DNA of 64,000 nucleotides from Mercurialis annua (Eukaryota > Streptophyta > Magnoliopsida > Malpighiales > Euphorbiaceae). Positions 36,740 through 50,858 of this stretch are shown piece after piece. Where the stretch lies: positions 23,635,501-23,699,500 of the forward strand of contig NC_065577.1 in NCBI RefSeq assembly GCF_937616625.2, given 5' to 3'. The position numbers and the translations under genes were made by a program. The notes beneath the pieces were generated by a model that worked only from the letters and a program-made list of their open reading frames with translations, was not told where the DNA came from and searched no databases. The stretch's first letter is position 1. Each line of letters begins with the position of its first letter.

Positions 36740-39700
36740 GAAAAAGGTGATCGCTTGGATTTGTTTCATAATGTTTGTAAACGTTTAGCTGAAATCGCAA
36801 AAAAGGTGAAACACTTGGATTTGTTTCTTAACCTTTGTAAATGATTGGCTTAAATCGCTAAAAAGGTGAAACGTTTGGATTTGTTTTGTAACGTTTGTAT
36901 ACGTTTGGCTTAAATCGCCAAAAATGTGAAACATTTATATTTGTTTCGTAACGTTATAAACGTGTGGCTTAAATTTCTAAAAAGGTGAAACGTTTGGATT
37001 TGTTTCGTAACGTTTGTAAACGTTTGGCTTAAATTTCTAAAAAGGTGAAACGCTTGGATTTGTTTCGTAACGTTTGTAAATGTTTGTCTTAATTTACTAA
37101 AAAGGTGAAACGCTTGGATTTGTTTCGGAACGTTTGTAAACTATTAGCTTAAATTGCTAAAAAGGTGAAACGCTTGGATTTGTTTCGCAACGTTTGTAAA
37201 CGTTTGACTTAATTTGCTATAAAGGTGAAATGCTTTGTTTTGTTTCGTAACATTTGAAAAGGTTTGGCTTAAATTGCTAAAAATGTGAAACGTTTTGATT
37301 TGTTTAGTAAAGTTATAAACGTTTGGCTTTGTTTCGTAACGTTTGAAAAATTTTGGCTTAAATCGCTCAAAAGGTGAAACGATTGGATTTGTTTTGTAAC
37401 GTTCGTAAACATTGGGCCTAAATTGCTAAAATGGTTCAACGTTTAGATTTATTTCGAAACGTTTGTAAACGTATGGCTTAGATCGCAAAAATGGTTCAAC
37501 GTTTGGAGTTGTTTTCTAACGTTTGTAAACGTTTGGATTAAATCGCTAAAAAGGTGAAATGTTTGGATTTGCTTCGTAACGTTTGTAAACGTTTGGCTTA
37601 ATTCACTAAAAAGGGGAAACATGTGAATTTGATTCGTAACGTTTGTATACGTTCGGCTTAAATAGTTGAAAAGGGGAAACCCTTGGATTTGTTTCGTAAC
37701 GTTTGTAAACGTTTTGCATAAATTGCAAAAAAGGTGAAACGCTTAGATTGATTTCGTAACGTTTGTAAACGTTTGGTTTAAATTGCTAAAAAGGTAAGTC
37801 ATTTTGATTTGTTTAATAATCTTTGTAAATGTTTGGCTTAAATTGCTAGAAAGATGAAATGTTTGTATTTGTTTCGTATCGTATGTAAACGTTTGGCTTA
37901 AATCGCTAAAAAGGGGAAACGTTTGGATTTCTTTCGTAACGTTTATAAACGTTTGGTATAAATTGCTAAAAAGGTGAAACACTTGAATTTGTTTCGTAAC
38001 GTTTGTAAAGGTTTGACTTAATTTTCTAAAAAGGTGAAACGTTTGGATTTGTTTAGTAACGTTATAAAAGTTTGGCTTAAATCGCTAAAAAAGGTGAAAC
38101 GATTGGATTTGTTTTGTAATGTTTGTTAAGGTTTGGCTGAAATCCCTAAAAATGTGAAACATTTGGATTTTCTTAGTAACGTTATAAACGTTTGGTTTTG
38201 TTTCGTAATGTTTGTAAAATTTTGGCTTAAATCGCTCAAAAGGTGAAACGATTGGATTTGTTTGGTAATGTTTGTAAAGGTTTGGCTTAAATCGCTAAAA
38301 ATGTGAAACGTTTGGATTTGTTTACTAACGTAATAAACGTTTGGTTTTGTTTCGTAATGTTTGTAAAAGTTTTGCTTAAATCGCTCAAAAGGTGAAACGA
38401 TTGGATGTGTTTTGTAACGTTTGTAAACGTTGGGCTTAAATCGCTAAAAAGGTGAAACGTTTGGATTTGTTTTGTAAAGTTTGTAAACGTATGGCTTAGA
38501 TCGCTAAAAAGGTTCAACGTTTAGATTTGTTTTGAAACGTTTGTAAACGTTTGGATTAAATCGCTAAAAAGGTGAAATGTATGGATTTGTTTCGTAATGT
38601 TTGTAAACGTTTGGCTTAATTCACTAAAAAGGGGAAACGTGTGAATTTGTTTCGTAACGTTTGTATACGTTTGGCTTAAATAGTTAAAAAGGGGAAACGC
38701 TTGGATTTGTTTCGTAACGTTTGTAAACGTTTGGCTTAAATTGCTAAAAAGGTGAAACGCTTAGATATATTTCGTAATGTTTGTAAAAGTTTGGCTTAAA
38801 TTTCTAAAAAGGTAAAACACTTGGATTTGTTTCATAATCTTTGTATAGGTTTGGCTAAAATTGCTAGAAAGATGAAATGTTTGTATTTGTTTCGTAACGT
38901 GTGTAAACGTTTGGCTTATATCGCTAAAAAGGTGAAACGTTTGGATTTCTTTCATAACGTTTGCCTTAAATTGCTAAAAAGGTGAAACGCTTGGGTTTGT
39001 TTTGTAACGTTTCTAAATGTTTGACTTATATTGCGAAAAAGGTGAACGCTTGGATTTGTTTCGTAATGTTTGTAAACGTTTAGCTGAAATCGCAAAAAAG
39101 GTGAAACGCTTGGATTTATTTCCTAACCTTTGTAAATGTTTGACTTAAATCGCTAAATAGGTGAAACGTTTGGATTTGTTTCGTAACGTTTATAAACGTT
39201 TGGCTTAATTTGCTAAAAAAAGTGAAACATTTAGATTTGTTTCGTAACATTATAAACGTTTGGCTTAAATTGCTAAAAAGGTGAAACACTTGGATTTGTT
39301 TCTTAACGTTTGTAAACGTTGGGCTTAAATTGCTAAAAATGTGAAACACTTGGATTTGTTTTGTAATGTTTGTAAACGTTTCGCTTAAATTGATAGAAAG
39401 GTGTAACGATTGGTTTTGTTTCATAACTTTTTTAAACGTTTGACTTAATTCGCTAAAAAGGGGAAACGTTTGGATTTGTTTCATAACGTTTATAAACCTT
39501 TGGCTGAAATAGCCAAAAAGGGGAAATGTTTGGATTTGTTTCATAACTTTTGCAAACGTTTGGCTTAAATCGTTAAAAAGGTGAAACGTTTAGATTTGTT
39601 TCCTAACGTTTGCAAACTTTTGGCTTAAATTGCTAAAAAAGTGAAACGTTTGGATTTGTTTCGTAACGTTTGTAAATGTTTGGTTTAAATTGCTAAAAAG

Positions 39701-42700
39701 GTGAAACACTTGGATTTGTTTCGTAACGTTTGTATAGGTTTGGCTTAAATTGCCGAAAAGGTGAAACATTTGGATTTGTTTTGTAGCGTTTGTAAATGTT
39801 TGGCTTAAATCTCTAAAAAGTTGAAATATTTGGATTTGTTTCGTACCGTTTCTTTATATTTGGCTTAAATCGCTAAAAAGACGAAACGTTTGGATTTGTT
39901 TCGAAACATTTGTAAACGTTTGGCTTAAATTTCTAAAAAGGTGAATTGCTTGGTTTTGTTTTGTAACGTTTGTAAACGTTTGGCTTAAATTGCTAAACAT
40001 GGGAAACGTTTGGATTTATTTCATAACGTTTGTTTATTTGGCTTAAATTGCTAAAACATTGACACGTTGGGATTTGTTTCGTAATGTTTGTAAACGTTTG
40101 GTTTAAATTGCTACAAAGGTGAAACGTTTGGATTTGTTTTATAACATTTGTAAACATTTGGTTTATATTGCTAAATAGGTGAAACATTTGGATTTGTTTC
40201 GTAACATTTATAAAGGTTTGGCTTAAATTGCTAAAAAGATGAAACATTTTGGATTTGTTTCGTAGCGTTTGTAAACGTGTGGCTTAAATCGTTAAAAAGG
40301 TGAAACGTTTGGATTTGTTTCGTGCCGTTTGTAAACATTTGGCTTAAATCACTAAAAACATGAAACGTTTGGATTTGTTTCGTAACTTTTGTAAACGTTT
40401 GGCTTAAATTGCTAAAAAGGCGGAACGCTTGGTTTTGTTTTGTAACGTTTGTAAACGTTTGGATTAAATTGCTAAACATATGAAACGTTTGTATTTCTAT
40501 CGTAATGTTTGTAAATTTGGCTTAAATTGCTAAAAAGGTGAAATGCTGGGATTTATTCAATAATGTTTGTAAACGTTTGGTTTAAATTGCTAAAAAGGTG
40601 AAACACTCGGATTTGTTTCGTAACGTTTTAAAAAGTTTGGCTTAAATTGCATTGAAGGTGAAACGCTTTGATTTGTTTCGTAGCATTTGTAAACGTTTGG
40701 CTTAAATGGCTAAAACGGTTAAACATTTGGATTTGTTTCGTAACGTTTGTAAACGTTTGGCTTATATTGCTAAAAAGGGGAAACGCTTGGATTTTTCGTA
40801 ACGTTTGTAAACGTTTCGCTTTAATTGATAGAAAGGTGAAATGATTGGTTTTGTTTCGTAACATTTGTAAACGTTTGGCTTAATTCGCAAAAAATGTGAA
40901 ACATTTGAATTTGTTTGGTAATATTTTAAACGTTTGGTTTTGTTTCGAAACGTTTGTAAACGTTTGGATTATATTGCTAAATACGTAAAACGTTTGGATT
41001 TGTTTCGTAACGTTAATAAAGGTTTGGCTTAAATTGATAAAAAGATGAAACATTTTGGATTTGTTTCGTAGCGTTTGTAAACGTTTGGCTTAAATCGCTA
41101 AAAAGGTGAAACATTTGGATTTGTTTCGAAACGTTTGCAAACGATTGGCTTAAATCGCTAAAAAGGTGAAACGTTTGGATTTGTTTCGTAACGTTTGTAA
41201 ACGTTTAGTATAAATTGCTAAAAAGGTGAAACTCTTGGATTTGTTTCGTAACGTTTGTAAAGGTTTGGCTTAAATTGTTAAAAAGATGAAACGTTTGGAT
41301 TTGTTTTGTAGCGTTTGTAAACGTTTGTCTTAAATCGCTAAAAAGTTGAAACGTTTGGATTTGTTTCGTACCGTTTCTAAACGTTTGGCTTAAATCGCTA
41401 AAAAGGTGAAACGTTTGGATTTTTTTCGTAGCATTTGTAAACGTTTGGCTTATATTGCTAAAAAGGTGAAACGCTTGATTTTGTTTCGTAACGTTTGTAA
41501 ACGTTTGGCTTAAATTGCTAAACATTGAAAACGTTTGGATTTGTTTCGTAATGTTTGTAAATTTGGCTTAAATTGCTAAAAAGGTGAAACGCTGGGATTT
41601 GTTTTGTAATATTTGTAAACGTTTGGTTTAAATTCCTAAAAAGGTGAAACGTTTGGATTTGTTTCGTAACATTTGTAAAGGTTTGGCTTAAATTGCTAAA
41701 AAGATGAAATGTTTGAATTTGTTTCGTAACGTGTGTAAACGTTTGGCTTAAATCGCTAAAAAGGTGAAACGTTTGGATTTCTTTCGTAACGTTTATAAAC
41801 GTTTGGTATAAATTGCTAAAAAGGTGAAACACTTGAATTTGTTTCTTAACATTTGTAAAGGTTTGGCTTAAATTGCTAAAAAGGTGAAACGTTTGGATTT
41901 GTTTAGTAACGTTATAAAAGTTTGGCTTAAATCGCTCAAAAAGGTGAAACGATTAGATTTGTTTTGTAATGTTTGTTAAGGTTTGGCTGAAATCGCTAAA
42001 AATGTGAAACGTTTGGATTTGTTTAGTAACGTTATAAACGTTTGGTTTTGTTTCGTAATGTTTGTAAGAGTTTGGCTTAAATCGTTCAAAAGATGAAACG
42101 ATTGGATTTGTTTTGTAATGTTTGTAAAGGTTTGGCTTAAATCGCTAAAAATGTGAAACATTTGGATTTGTTTACTAATGTTATAAATGTTTGGTTTTCT
42201 TTCGTAACGTTTGTAAAAGTTTGGCTTAAATCGCTCAAAAGGTGAAAGGATTGGATTTGTTTTGTAACGTTTGTAAACGTTGGACTTAAATCGCTAAAAA
42301 GGTTCAACGATTGGATTTGCTTTGTAACGTTTGTAAACGTATGACTTAAATCGCTAAAAAGGTTCAACGTTTGGATTTGTTTTATAATGTTTGTAAACGT
42401 TTGGATTAAATTACTAAAAAGGTGAAATGTTTTTATTTGTTTCGTAACGTTTGTAAACATTTGCCTTAAATCGGTAAAAAGATGAAACGTTTGGATTTGT
42501 TTCGTAACTTTTGCAAATGTTTGGCTTAAATCGTTAAAAAGGTGAAAAACTTGGATTTGTTTTGTAATGTTTGTAAACATTTGGCTTAAATTGCTAAAAA
42601 GGTGAAACACTTGGATTTGTTTTGTAACGTTTTCAAACGTTTGGTTTAAATTGCTAAAAAGGTGAAACATTTGGATTTGTTTCATAATCTTTGTAAATGT

Positions 42701-44220
42701 TTGGCTTAAATCGCTAAAAAGGGGAAACGTTTGTATTTGCTTCGTAACGTTTGTAAACGTTTGGCTTCAATTGCTAAAAAGGTGAAACGTTTGGATTTAT
42801 TTCGTATCGTTTCTAAACGTTTGGCATAAATCGCTAAAAAGGTGAAATGTTTGGATTTGTTTCTTAACGTTTTAAACGTTTGGCTTAAATCACTAAAATG
42901 GTGAAACATTTGGATTTGATTCGTAACATTTGTAAACGTTTGACTTAAATCGTTAAAAAGGTGAAAGTTTGGTTTTGTTTCGTAACGTTTGTAAACGTTC
43001 GGATTAAATCGCTAAAAAGGTGAAACGTTTGGATTTGTTTCGTAACGTTTGTCTTAAATTACTAAAAAGGTTAAACGCTTGGATTTGTTTCGCAACGTTT
43101 GTAAACTATTGGCTGATATTGCTAAAAAGGTGAAACGCTTGGATTTGATTCGCAACGTTTGTAAACGTTTCGCTTAAATTGCTATAAAGGTGAAATGATT
43201 GGTTTTGTTTGTAACATTTGTAAAGGTTTGGCTTAAATGTCTAAAAATGTGAAATGTTTGAATTTGTTTAGAAACGTTATAAAAATTTGGTTTTGTTTCG
43301 TAACGTTTGTAAAAGTTTGGCTTAAATCGCTCAAAAGGTGAAACGATTTGATTTGTTTTGAAACGTTTGTATACATTGGGCTTAAATCGCTAAAAAGGTT
43401 CAACGTTTGGATTTGTTTCATAACGTTTGTTTCGTAACGTTTGAATACGTTTGGCTTAAATAGCTAAAAAGGTGAAACGTTTGGATTTCTTGCGTAACGT
43501 TTATAAACTTTTGGCTTAAACTGCTAAAAAGGTGAAACACATGAATTTGTTTCGTAACGTTTCTAAATGTTTGACTTAAATTGTGAAAACGGTGATCGCT
43601 TGGATTTGTTTCGTAATGTTTGTAAACGTTTAGCTGAAATCGCAAAAAAGGTGAAACGCTTGGATTTGTTTCTTAACCTTTGTAAATGATTGGCTTAAAT
43701 CGCTAAAAAGGTGAAACGTTTGGATTTATTTCATAACGTTTGTAAACGTTTGGCTTAAATCGCTAAAAATATGAAACATTTAGATTTGTTTCGTAACGTT
43801 ATAAACGTTTGGCTTAAATTGCTAAAAAGGAGAAACGTTTGGGTTTGTTTCGTAACGTTTGTAAACGTTTGGCTTAAATTTCTAAAAAAGTGAAACGCTT
43901 GGATTTGTTTCGTAACGTTTGTAAACGTTTGTCTTAATTTACTAAAAAGGTGAAACACTTGGATTTGTTTCGGAACGTTTGTAAACTATTAGCTTAAATT
44001 GCTAAAAAGGTGAAACGCTTGGATTTGTTTCGCAATGTTTGTAAACGTTTGGCTTAAATTGCTATAAAGGTGAAATGCTTTGTTTTGTTTCGTGATATTT
44101 GAAAAGGTTTGGCTTAAATCGCTAAAAATGTGAAACGTTTGGATTTATTTAGTAACGTTATAAACGTTTGGTTTTGTTTCGTAACGTTTGTAAAAGCTTG
44201 GCTTAAATCGCTCAAAAGGT
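36740..44220 (+). repeat. Satellite segmental tandem duplication, copy 2 (7481 bp)
   Basis: Near-identical to 29259-36739, with roughly ten single-base differences noted by eye and no net length change. The copy ends at about 44220, after which the sequence follows what lies near 27.65 kb instead. No gene is seen. Confidence 0.93.
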
Positions 44221-47200
44221 GAAAAGATTGGATTTGTTTTGTAACGTTTGTAAACGTTGGGCCTAAATCGCTAATATGGTTCAACGTTTAGATTTGTTTC
44301 GAAACGTTTGTAAACGTATGGCTTAAATTTCAAAACTGGTTCAACGTTTGGAGTTGTTTTGTAACGTTTGTAAACGTTTGGATTAAATCGCTAAAAAAGT
44401 GAAATGTTTGGATTTACTTCGTAACGTTTGTAAACGTTTGGCTTAATTCACTAAAAAAGGGAAACATGTGAACTTGATTCGTAACGTTTGTATACGTTCG
44501 GCTTAAATAGTCAAAAAGGGGAAACGCTTGGATTTGTTTCGTAACGTTTGTAAATGTTTGGCTTAAATTTCTAAAAAGGTGAAACGCTTAGATTTATTTC
44601 GTAACGTTTGTAAACGTTTGGCTTAAATTGCTAAAAAGGTAAAACATTTTGATTTGTTTAATAATCTTTGTAAAGATTTGGCTTAAATCGCTAGAAAGAT
44701 GAAATGTTTGTATTTGTTTCGTAACGTGTGTAAACATTTGGCTTAAATCGCTAAAAAGGTGAAACGTTTCGATTTCTTTCGTAACGTTTATAAACGTTTG
44801 GTTTAAATTGCTAAAAATGTGAAACACTTGAATTTGTTTCGTAACGTTTTTAAAGGTTTGGCTTAAATTGCTAAAAAGGTGAAACGTTTGGATTTGTTTA
44901 GTAACGTTATAAAAGTTTGGCTTAAATCGCTCAAAAAGGTGAAACGATTAGATTTGTTTTGTAATGTTTGTTAAGGTTTGGCTGAAATCTCTAAAAATGT
45001 GAAATGTTTGGATTTGTTTAGTAACGTTATAAACGTTTGGTTTTGTTTCGTAATGTTTGTAAAAGTTTGGCTTAAATCGCTCAAAAGGTGAAACGATTGG
45101 ATTTGTTTTGTAATATTTGTAAAAGTTTGGCTTAAATCGCTAAAAATGTGAAACATTTGGATTTGTTTACTAATGTTATAAACGTTTGGTTTTGTTTCAT
45201 AACGTTTGTAAAAGTTTGGCTTAAATCGCTCAAAAGGTGAAACGATTGGATTTGTCTGGTAACGTTTCTAAACGTTGGGCTTAAATCGCTAAAAAGGTTC
45301 AACGATTGGATTTGCTTTGTAACGTTTGTAAACGTATGGCTTAAATCGCTAAAAAGGTTCAACGTTTAGATTTGTTTTATAATGTTTGTAAACGTTTGGA
45401 TTAAATCGCTAAAAAGGTGAAATGTTTTGATTTGTTTCGTAACGTTTGTAAACGTTTGGCTTAATTCACTAAAAATGGGAAACATGTGAATTTGTTTCGT
45501 AACGTTTGTATACGTTTGGCTTAAATAGCTAAAAAGGGGAAACGCTTGGATTTGTGTCGTAACGTTTGTAAACGTTTGGCTTAAATTGCTAAAAAGGTAA
45601 AACATTTTGATTTGTTTCATATTTTTTGTAAAGGCTTGGCTTAAATCGCTAGAAATATGAAATGTTTGTATTTGTTTCGTAATTTGTGTAGACGTTTGGC
45701 TTAAATCGCTAAAAAGGTGAAACGTTTGGATTTCTTTCGTAACGTTTGTAAATGTTTGGCTTAAACTGCTAAAAAGATGAAACGCTTAGGTTTGTTTTGT
45801 AACGTTTCTAAATGTTTCACTTAAATTGTGAAAAAGGTGATCGCTTGGATTTGTTTCGTAATGTTTGTAAATGTTTAGCTGAAATCGCAAAAAAGGTGAA
45901 ACGCTTGGATTTGTTTCTTATCCTTTGTAAATGATTGGCTTAAATCGCTAAAAAGGTGAAACGTTTGGATTTGTTTCGTAACGTTTGTATACGTTTGGCT
46001 TAAATCGCTAAAAATGTGAAACATTTATATTTGTTTCGTAACGTTATAAACGTGTGGCTTAAATTGCTAAAAAGGTGAAACGTTTGGATTTGTTTCGTAA
46101 CGTTTGTAAACGTTTGGCTTAAATTTCTAAAAAGGTGAAACGCTTGGATTTGTTTCGTAACGTTTGTAAACGTTTGACTTAAATTGCTAAAAATGTGAAA
46201 CATTTGGATTTGTTTCATAACCTTTGTAAAGGTTTGGCTTAAATCGCTAAAAAGATGAAATGTTTGTATTTGTTTCGCAACGTGTGTAAACGTTTGGCTT
46301 AAATCGCTATAAAGGTGAAATGCTTTGTTTTGTTTCTTAACATTTGAAAAGGTTTGGCTTAAATCGCTAAAAATGTGAAACGTTTGGATTTGTTTAGTAA
46401 CGTTATAAACGTTTGGTTTTGTTTCGTAACGTTTGTAAAAGTTTGGCTTAAATCTCTCAAAAGGTGAAACGATTGGATTTGTATTGTAACGTTTGTAAAC
46501 GTTGGGCCTAAATTGCTAAAATGGTTCAACGTTTAGATTTGTTTCGAAATGTTTGTAAACGTATGACTTAGATCGCAAAAATGGTTCAACGTTTGGAGTT
46601 GTTTTCTAACGTTTGTAAACGTTTGGATTAAATCGCTAAAAAGGTGAAATGTTTGGATTTGCTTCGTAACGTTTGTAAACGTTTGGCTTAATTCACTAAA
46701 AAGGGGAAACATGTGAATTTGATTCGTAACGTTTGTATACGTTCGGCTTAAATAGTTGAAAAGGGGAAACGCTTGGATTTGTTTCGTAACATTTGTAGAC
46801 GTTTGGCTTAAATTGCTAAAAAGGTGAAACGCTTATATTTATTTCGTAACGTTTGTAAACGTTTGGTTTAAATTGCTAAAAAGGTAAATAATTTTGATTT
46901 GTTTAATAATCTTTGTAAATGTTTGGCTTAAATTGCTAGAAAAGGTAAAACATTTTGATTTGTTTTGTAATGTATGTTAAGGTTTGGCTGAAATCGCTAA
47001 AAATGTGAATCGTTTGGATTTGTTTAGTAACGTTATAAACGTTTGGTTTTGTTTCGTAATGTTTGTAAAAGTTTGGCTTAAATCGCTCAAAAGGTGAAAC
47101 GATTGGATTTGTTTGGTAATGTTTGTAAAGGTTTGGCTTAAATCGCTAAAAATGTGAAACGTTTGGATTTGTTTACTAACGTTATAAACGTTTGGTTTTG

Positions 47201-48082
47201 TTTCGTAACGTTTGTAAAAGTTTGGCTTAAATCGCTCAAAAGGTGAAACGATTGGATTTGTTTTGTAACGTTTGTAAACGTTGGGCTTAAATCGCTAAAA
47301 AGGTGAAATGTTTGGATTTGTTTCGTAACGTTTGTAAACGTATGGCTTAGATTGCTAAAAAGGTTCAACGTTTGGATTTGTTTTGAAACGTTTGTAAACG
47401 TTTGGATTAAATCGCTAAAAAGGTGAAATGTATGGATTTGTTTCGTAACGTTTGTAAACGTTTGGCTTAATTCACTAAAAAGGGGAAACGTGTAAATTTG
47501 TTTCGTAACGTTTGTATACGTTTGGCCTAATAGCTAAAAAGGGGAAACGCTTGGATTTGTTTCGTAAAGTTTGTAAACGTTTGGCTTAAATTGCTAAAAA
47601 GGTGAAACGCTTAGATATATTTCGAAATGTTTGTAAAAGTTTGGCTTAAATTTCTAAAAAAGGTAAAACACTTGGATTTGTTTCATAATCTTTGTATAGG
47701 TTTGGCTAAAATCGCTAGAAAGATGAAATGTTTGTATTTGTTTCGTAACGTGTGTAAACGTTTGGCTTATCTCGCTAGAAAGGGGAAACGTTTGGATTTC
47801 TTTCATAACGTTTGTAAACGTTTGCCTTAAATTGCTAAAAAGGTGAAACGCTTGGGTTTGTTTTGTAACGTTTCTAAATGTTTGACTTAAATTGCGAAAA
47901 AGGTGAACGCTTGGATTTATTTCGTAATGTTTATAAACGTTTAGCTGAAATCGCAAAAAAGGTGAAACGCTTGGATTTATTTCCTAACCTTTGTAAATGT
48001 TTGGCTTAAATCGCTAAAAAGGTGAAACGTTTGGATTTGTTTCGTAACGTTTATAAACGTTTGGCTTAATTTGCTAAAAAAA
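44221..48082 (+). repeat. 60-bp satellite array related to about 27.65-31.74 kb
   Basis: The array is continuous and collinear with an upstream segment at a shift of 16571 bp to about 46.0 kb, then about 16332-16342 bp. The change in shift implies a net loss of about four monomers near 46.2 kb. No gene is seen. Confidence 0.9.
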
Positions 48083-50858
48083 GTGAAACATTTAGATTTG
48101 TTTCGTAACATTATAAACTTTTGGCTTAAATTGCTAAAAAGGTGAAACGCTTGGATTCGTTTCGTAACGTTTGTAAACGTTGGGCTTAAATTGCTAAAAA
48201 TGTGAAACACTTGGATTTGTTTTGTAATGTTTGTAAACGTTTCGCTTAAATTGATAGAAAGGTAAAACGATTGGTTTTGTTTCGTAACTTTTTTAAACGT
48301 TTGACTTAATTCGCTAAAAAGGGGAAACGTTTGGATTTGTTTCATAACGTTTATAAACCTTTGGCTTAAATAGCCAAAAAGGGGAAATGTTTGGATTTGT
48401 TTCATAACTTTTGCAAACGTTTGGCTTAAATCGTTAAAAAGGTGAAACGTTTAGATTTGTTTCCTAACGTTTGCAAACTTTTGGCTTAAATTGCTAAAAA
48501 AGTGAAACGTTTGGATTTGTTTCATAACGTTTGTAAACGTTTGGTTTAAATTGCTAAAAAGGTGAAACACTTGGATTTGTTTCGTAACGTTTGTAAACTT
48601 TTGGCTTAAATTGCTAAAAAGGTGAAACATTTGGATTTGTTTCGTAGCGTTTGTAAACGTTTGGCTTAAATCGCTAAAAAGTTGAAATGTTTGGATTTGT
48701 TTCGTACCGTTTCTTTATATTTGGCTTAAATCTCTAAAAAGGTGAAACGTTTGGATTTGTTTCGAAACGTTTGTAAACGTTTGGCTTAAATTGCTAAAAA
48801 GGTGAAACGCTTGGTTTTGTTTTGTAACGTTTGTAAACGTTTGGCTTAAATTGCTAATCATGGGAAACGTTTGGATTTGTTTCGTAACGTTTGTTTATTT
48901 GGCTTAAATTGCTAAAACAGTGACACGCTGGGATTTGTTTCGTAATGTTTGTAAACGTTTGGTTTAAATTGCTACAAAGGTGAAACGTTTGGATTTGTTT
49001 CATAACATTTGTAAACGTTTGGTTTATATTGCTAAATAGGTGAAACGTTTGGATTTGTTTCGTAACATTTATAAAGGTTTGGCTTAAATTGCTAAAAAGA
49101 TGAAACATTTTGGATTTGTTTCGTAGCGTTTATAAACGTTTGGCTTAAACCGTTAAGAAGGTGAAACATTTGGATTTGTTTCGTGCCGTTTGTAAACATT
49201 TCGCTTAAATCACTAAAAAGATGAAACGTTTGGATTTGTTTCGTAACTTTTGTAAACGTTTGGCTTAAATTGCTAAAAAGGCGGAACGCTTGGTTTTGTT
49301 TCGTAACGTTTGTAAACGTTTTGATTAAATTGCTAAACATATGAAATGTTTGGATTTCTATCGTAATGTTTGTAAATTTGGCTTAAATTGCTAAAAAGGT
49401 GAAATGCTGGGATTTATTCTATTATGTTTGTAAACATTTAGTTTAAATTGCTAAAAAGGTGAAACAGTCGGATTTGTTTCGTAACATTTTAAAATGTTTG
49501 GCTTAAATTGCATTGAAGATGAAACGCTTTGATTTGTTTCGTAGCATTTGTAAACGTTTGGCTTAAATGGCTAAAACGGTTAAACATTTGGATTTGTTTC
49601 GTAACGTTTGTAAACGTTTGGCTTATATTGCTAAAAAGGGGAAATGCTTGGATTTTTTCGTAACGTTTGTAAACGTTTGGCTTAAATTGATAGAAAGGTG
49701 AAATGATTGGTTTTGTTTCGTAACGTTTGTAAACGTTTGGCTTAATTCGCAAAAAATGGGAAACGTTTGAATTTGTTTGGTAATGTTTTAAACGTTTGGT
49801 TTTGTTTCGAAACGTTTGTAAACGTTTGGATTATATTGCTAAATAGGTAAAACGTTTGGATTTGTTTCGTAACATTTATAAAGGTTTGGCTTAAATTGCT
49901 AAAAAGATGAAACATTTTGGATTTGTTTCGTAGCGTTTGTAAACGGTTGGCTTAAATCGCTAAAAAGGTGACACATTTGGATTTGTTTCGAAACGTTTGT
50001 AAACGTTTGGCTTAAATCGCTAAAAAGGTGAAACGTTTGGATTTGTTTCGTAACGTTTGTAAACGTTTGGTTTAAATTGCTAAAAAGGTGAAACGCTTGG
50101 ATTTGTTTCGTAACGTTTGTAAAGGTTTGGCTTAAATTGCTAAAAAGATGAAACGTTTGGATTTGTTTTGTAGCGTTTGTAAACGTTTGTCTTAAATCGC
50201 AAAAAAGTTGAAACGTTTGGATTTGTTTCGTACCGTTTCTAAACGTTTGGCTTAAATCGCTAAAAAGGTGAAACGTTTGGATTTTTTTCGTAACATTTGT
50301 AAACGTTTGGCTTATATTGCTAAAAAGGTGAAACGCTTGATTTTGTTTCGTAACGTTTGTAAACGTTTGGCTTAAATTGCTAAACATTGAAAACGTTTGG
50401 ATTTTTTTCGTAACGTTTGTAAATTTGGCTTAAATTGTTAAAAAGGTAAAACACTGGGATTTGTTTCGTAATATTTGTAAACGTTTGGTTTAAATTCCTA
50501 AAAAGGTGAAACGTTTGGATTTGTTTCGTAACGTTTGGTTTACATTGCTAAAAAGGTGAAACGTTTGGATTAGTTTGGTAACGTTTATAAAGGTTTGGCT
50601 TATATTGATAAAAAGATGAAACATTTTGGATTTGTTTCGTAGCATTTGTAAACGTTTGGCCTAAATCGCTAAAAAGGTGAAACGTTTGGATTTCTTTCGT
50701 ATCGTTTGTAAACATTTGGCTTAAATCACCAAAACAAAGAAACGCTTGGATTTGTTTCGTAACGTTTGTAAACGTTTGGCTTAAATTGCTAAAAAGGTGA
50801 AACACTTGGATTTGTTTCTTAACGTTTGTAAACGTTTGGCTTAATTTGCTAAAAAAAA
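48083..50858 (+). repeat. Higher-order satellite unit, long form (2776 bp), unit 1
   Basis: This first unit of the terminal higher-order array is measured from the G of GTGAAACATTTAGATTTG to the next such anchor. It holds about 46 monomers, including a truncated variant with GTTTGTTTATTTGG and one with GTTTGTAAATTTGG, both of which mark every unit. Much of it is collinear with 31741-34200 at a shift of 16342. Confidence 0.9.
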
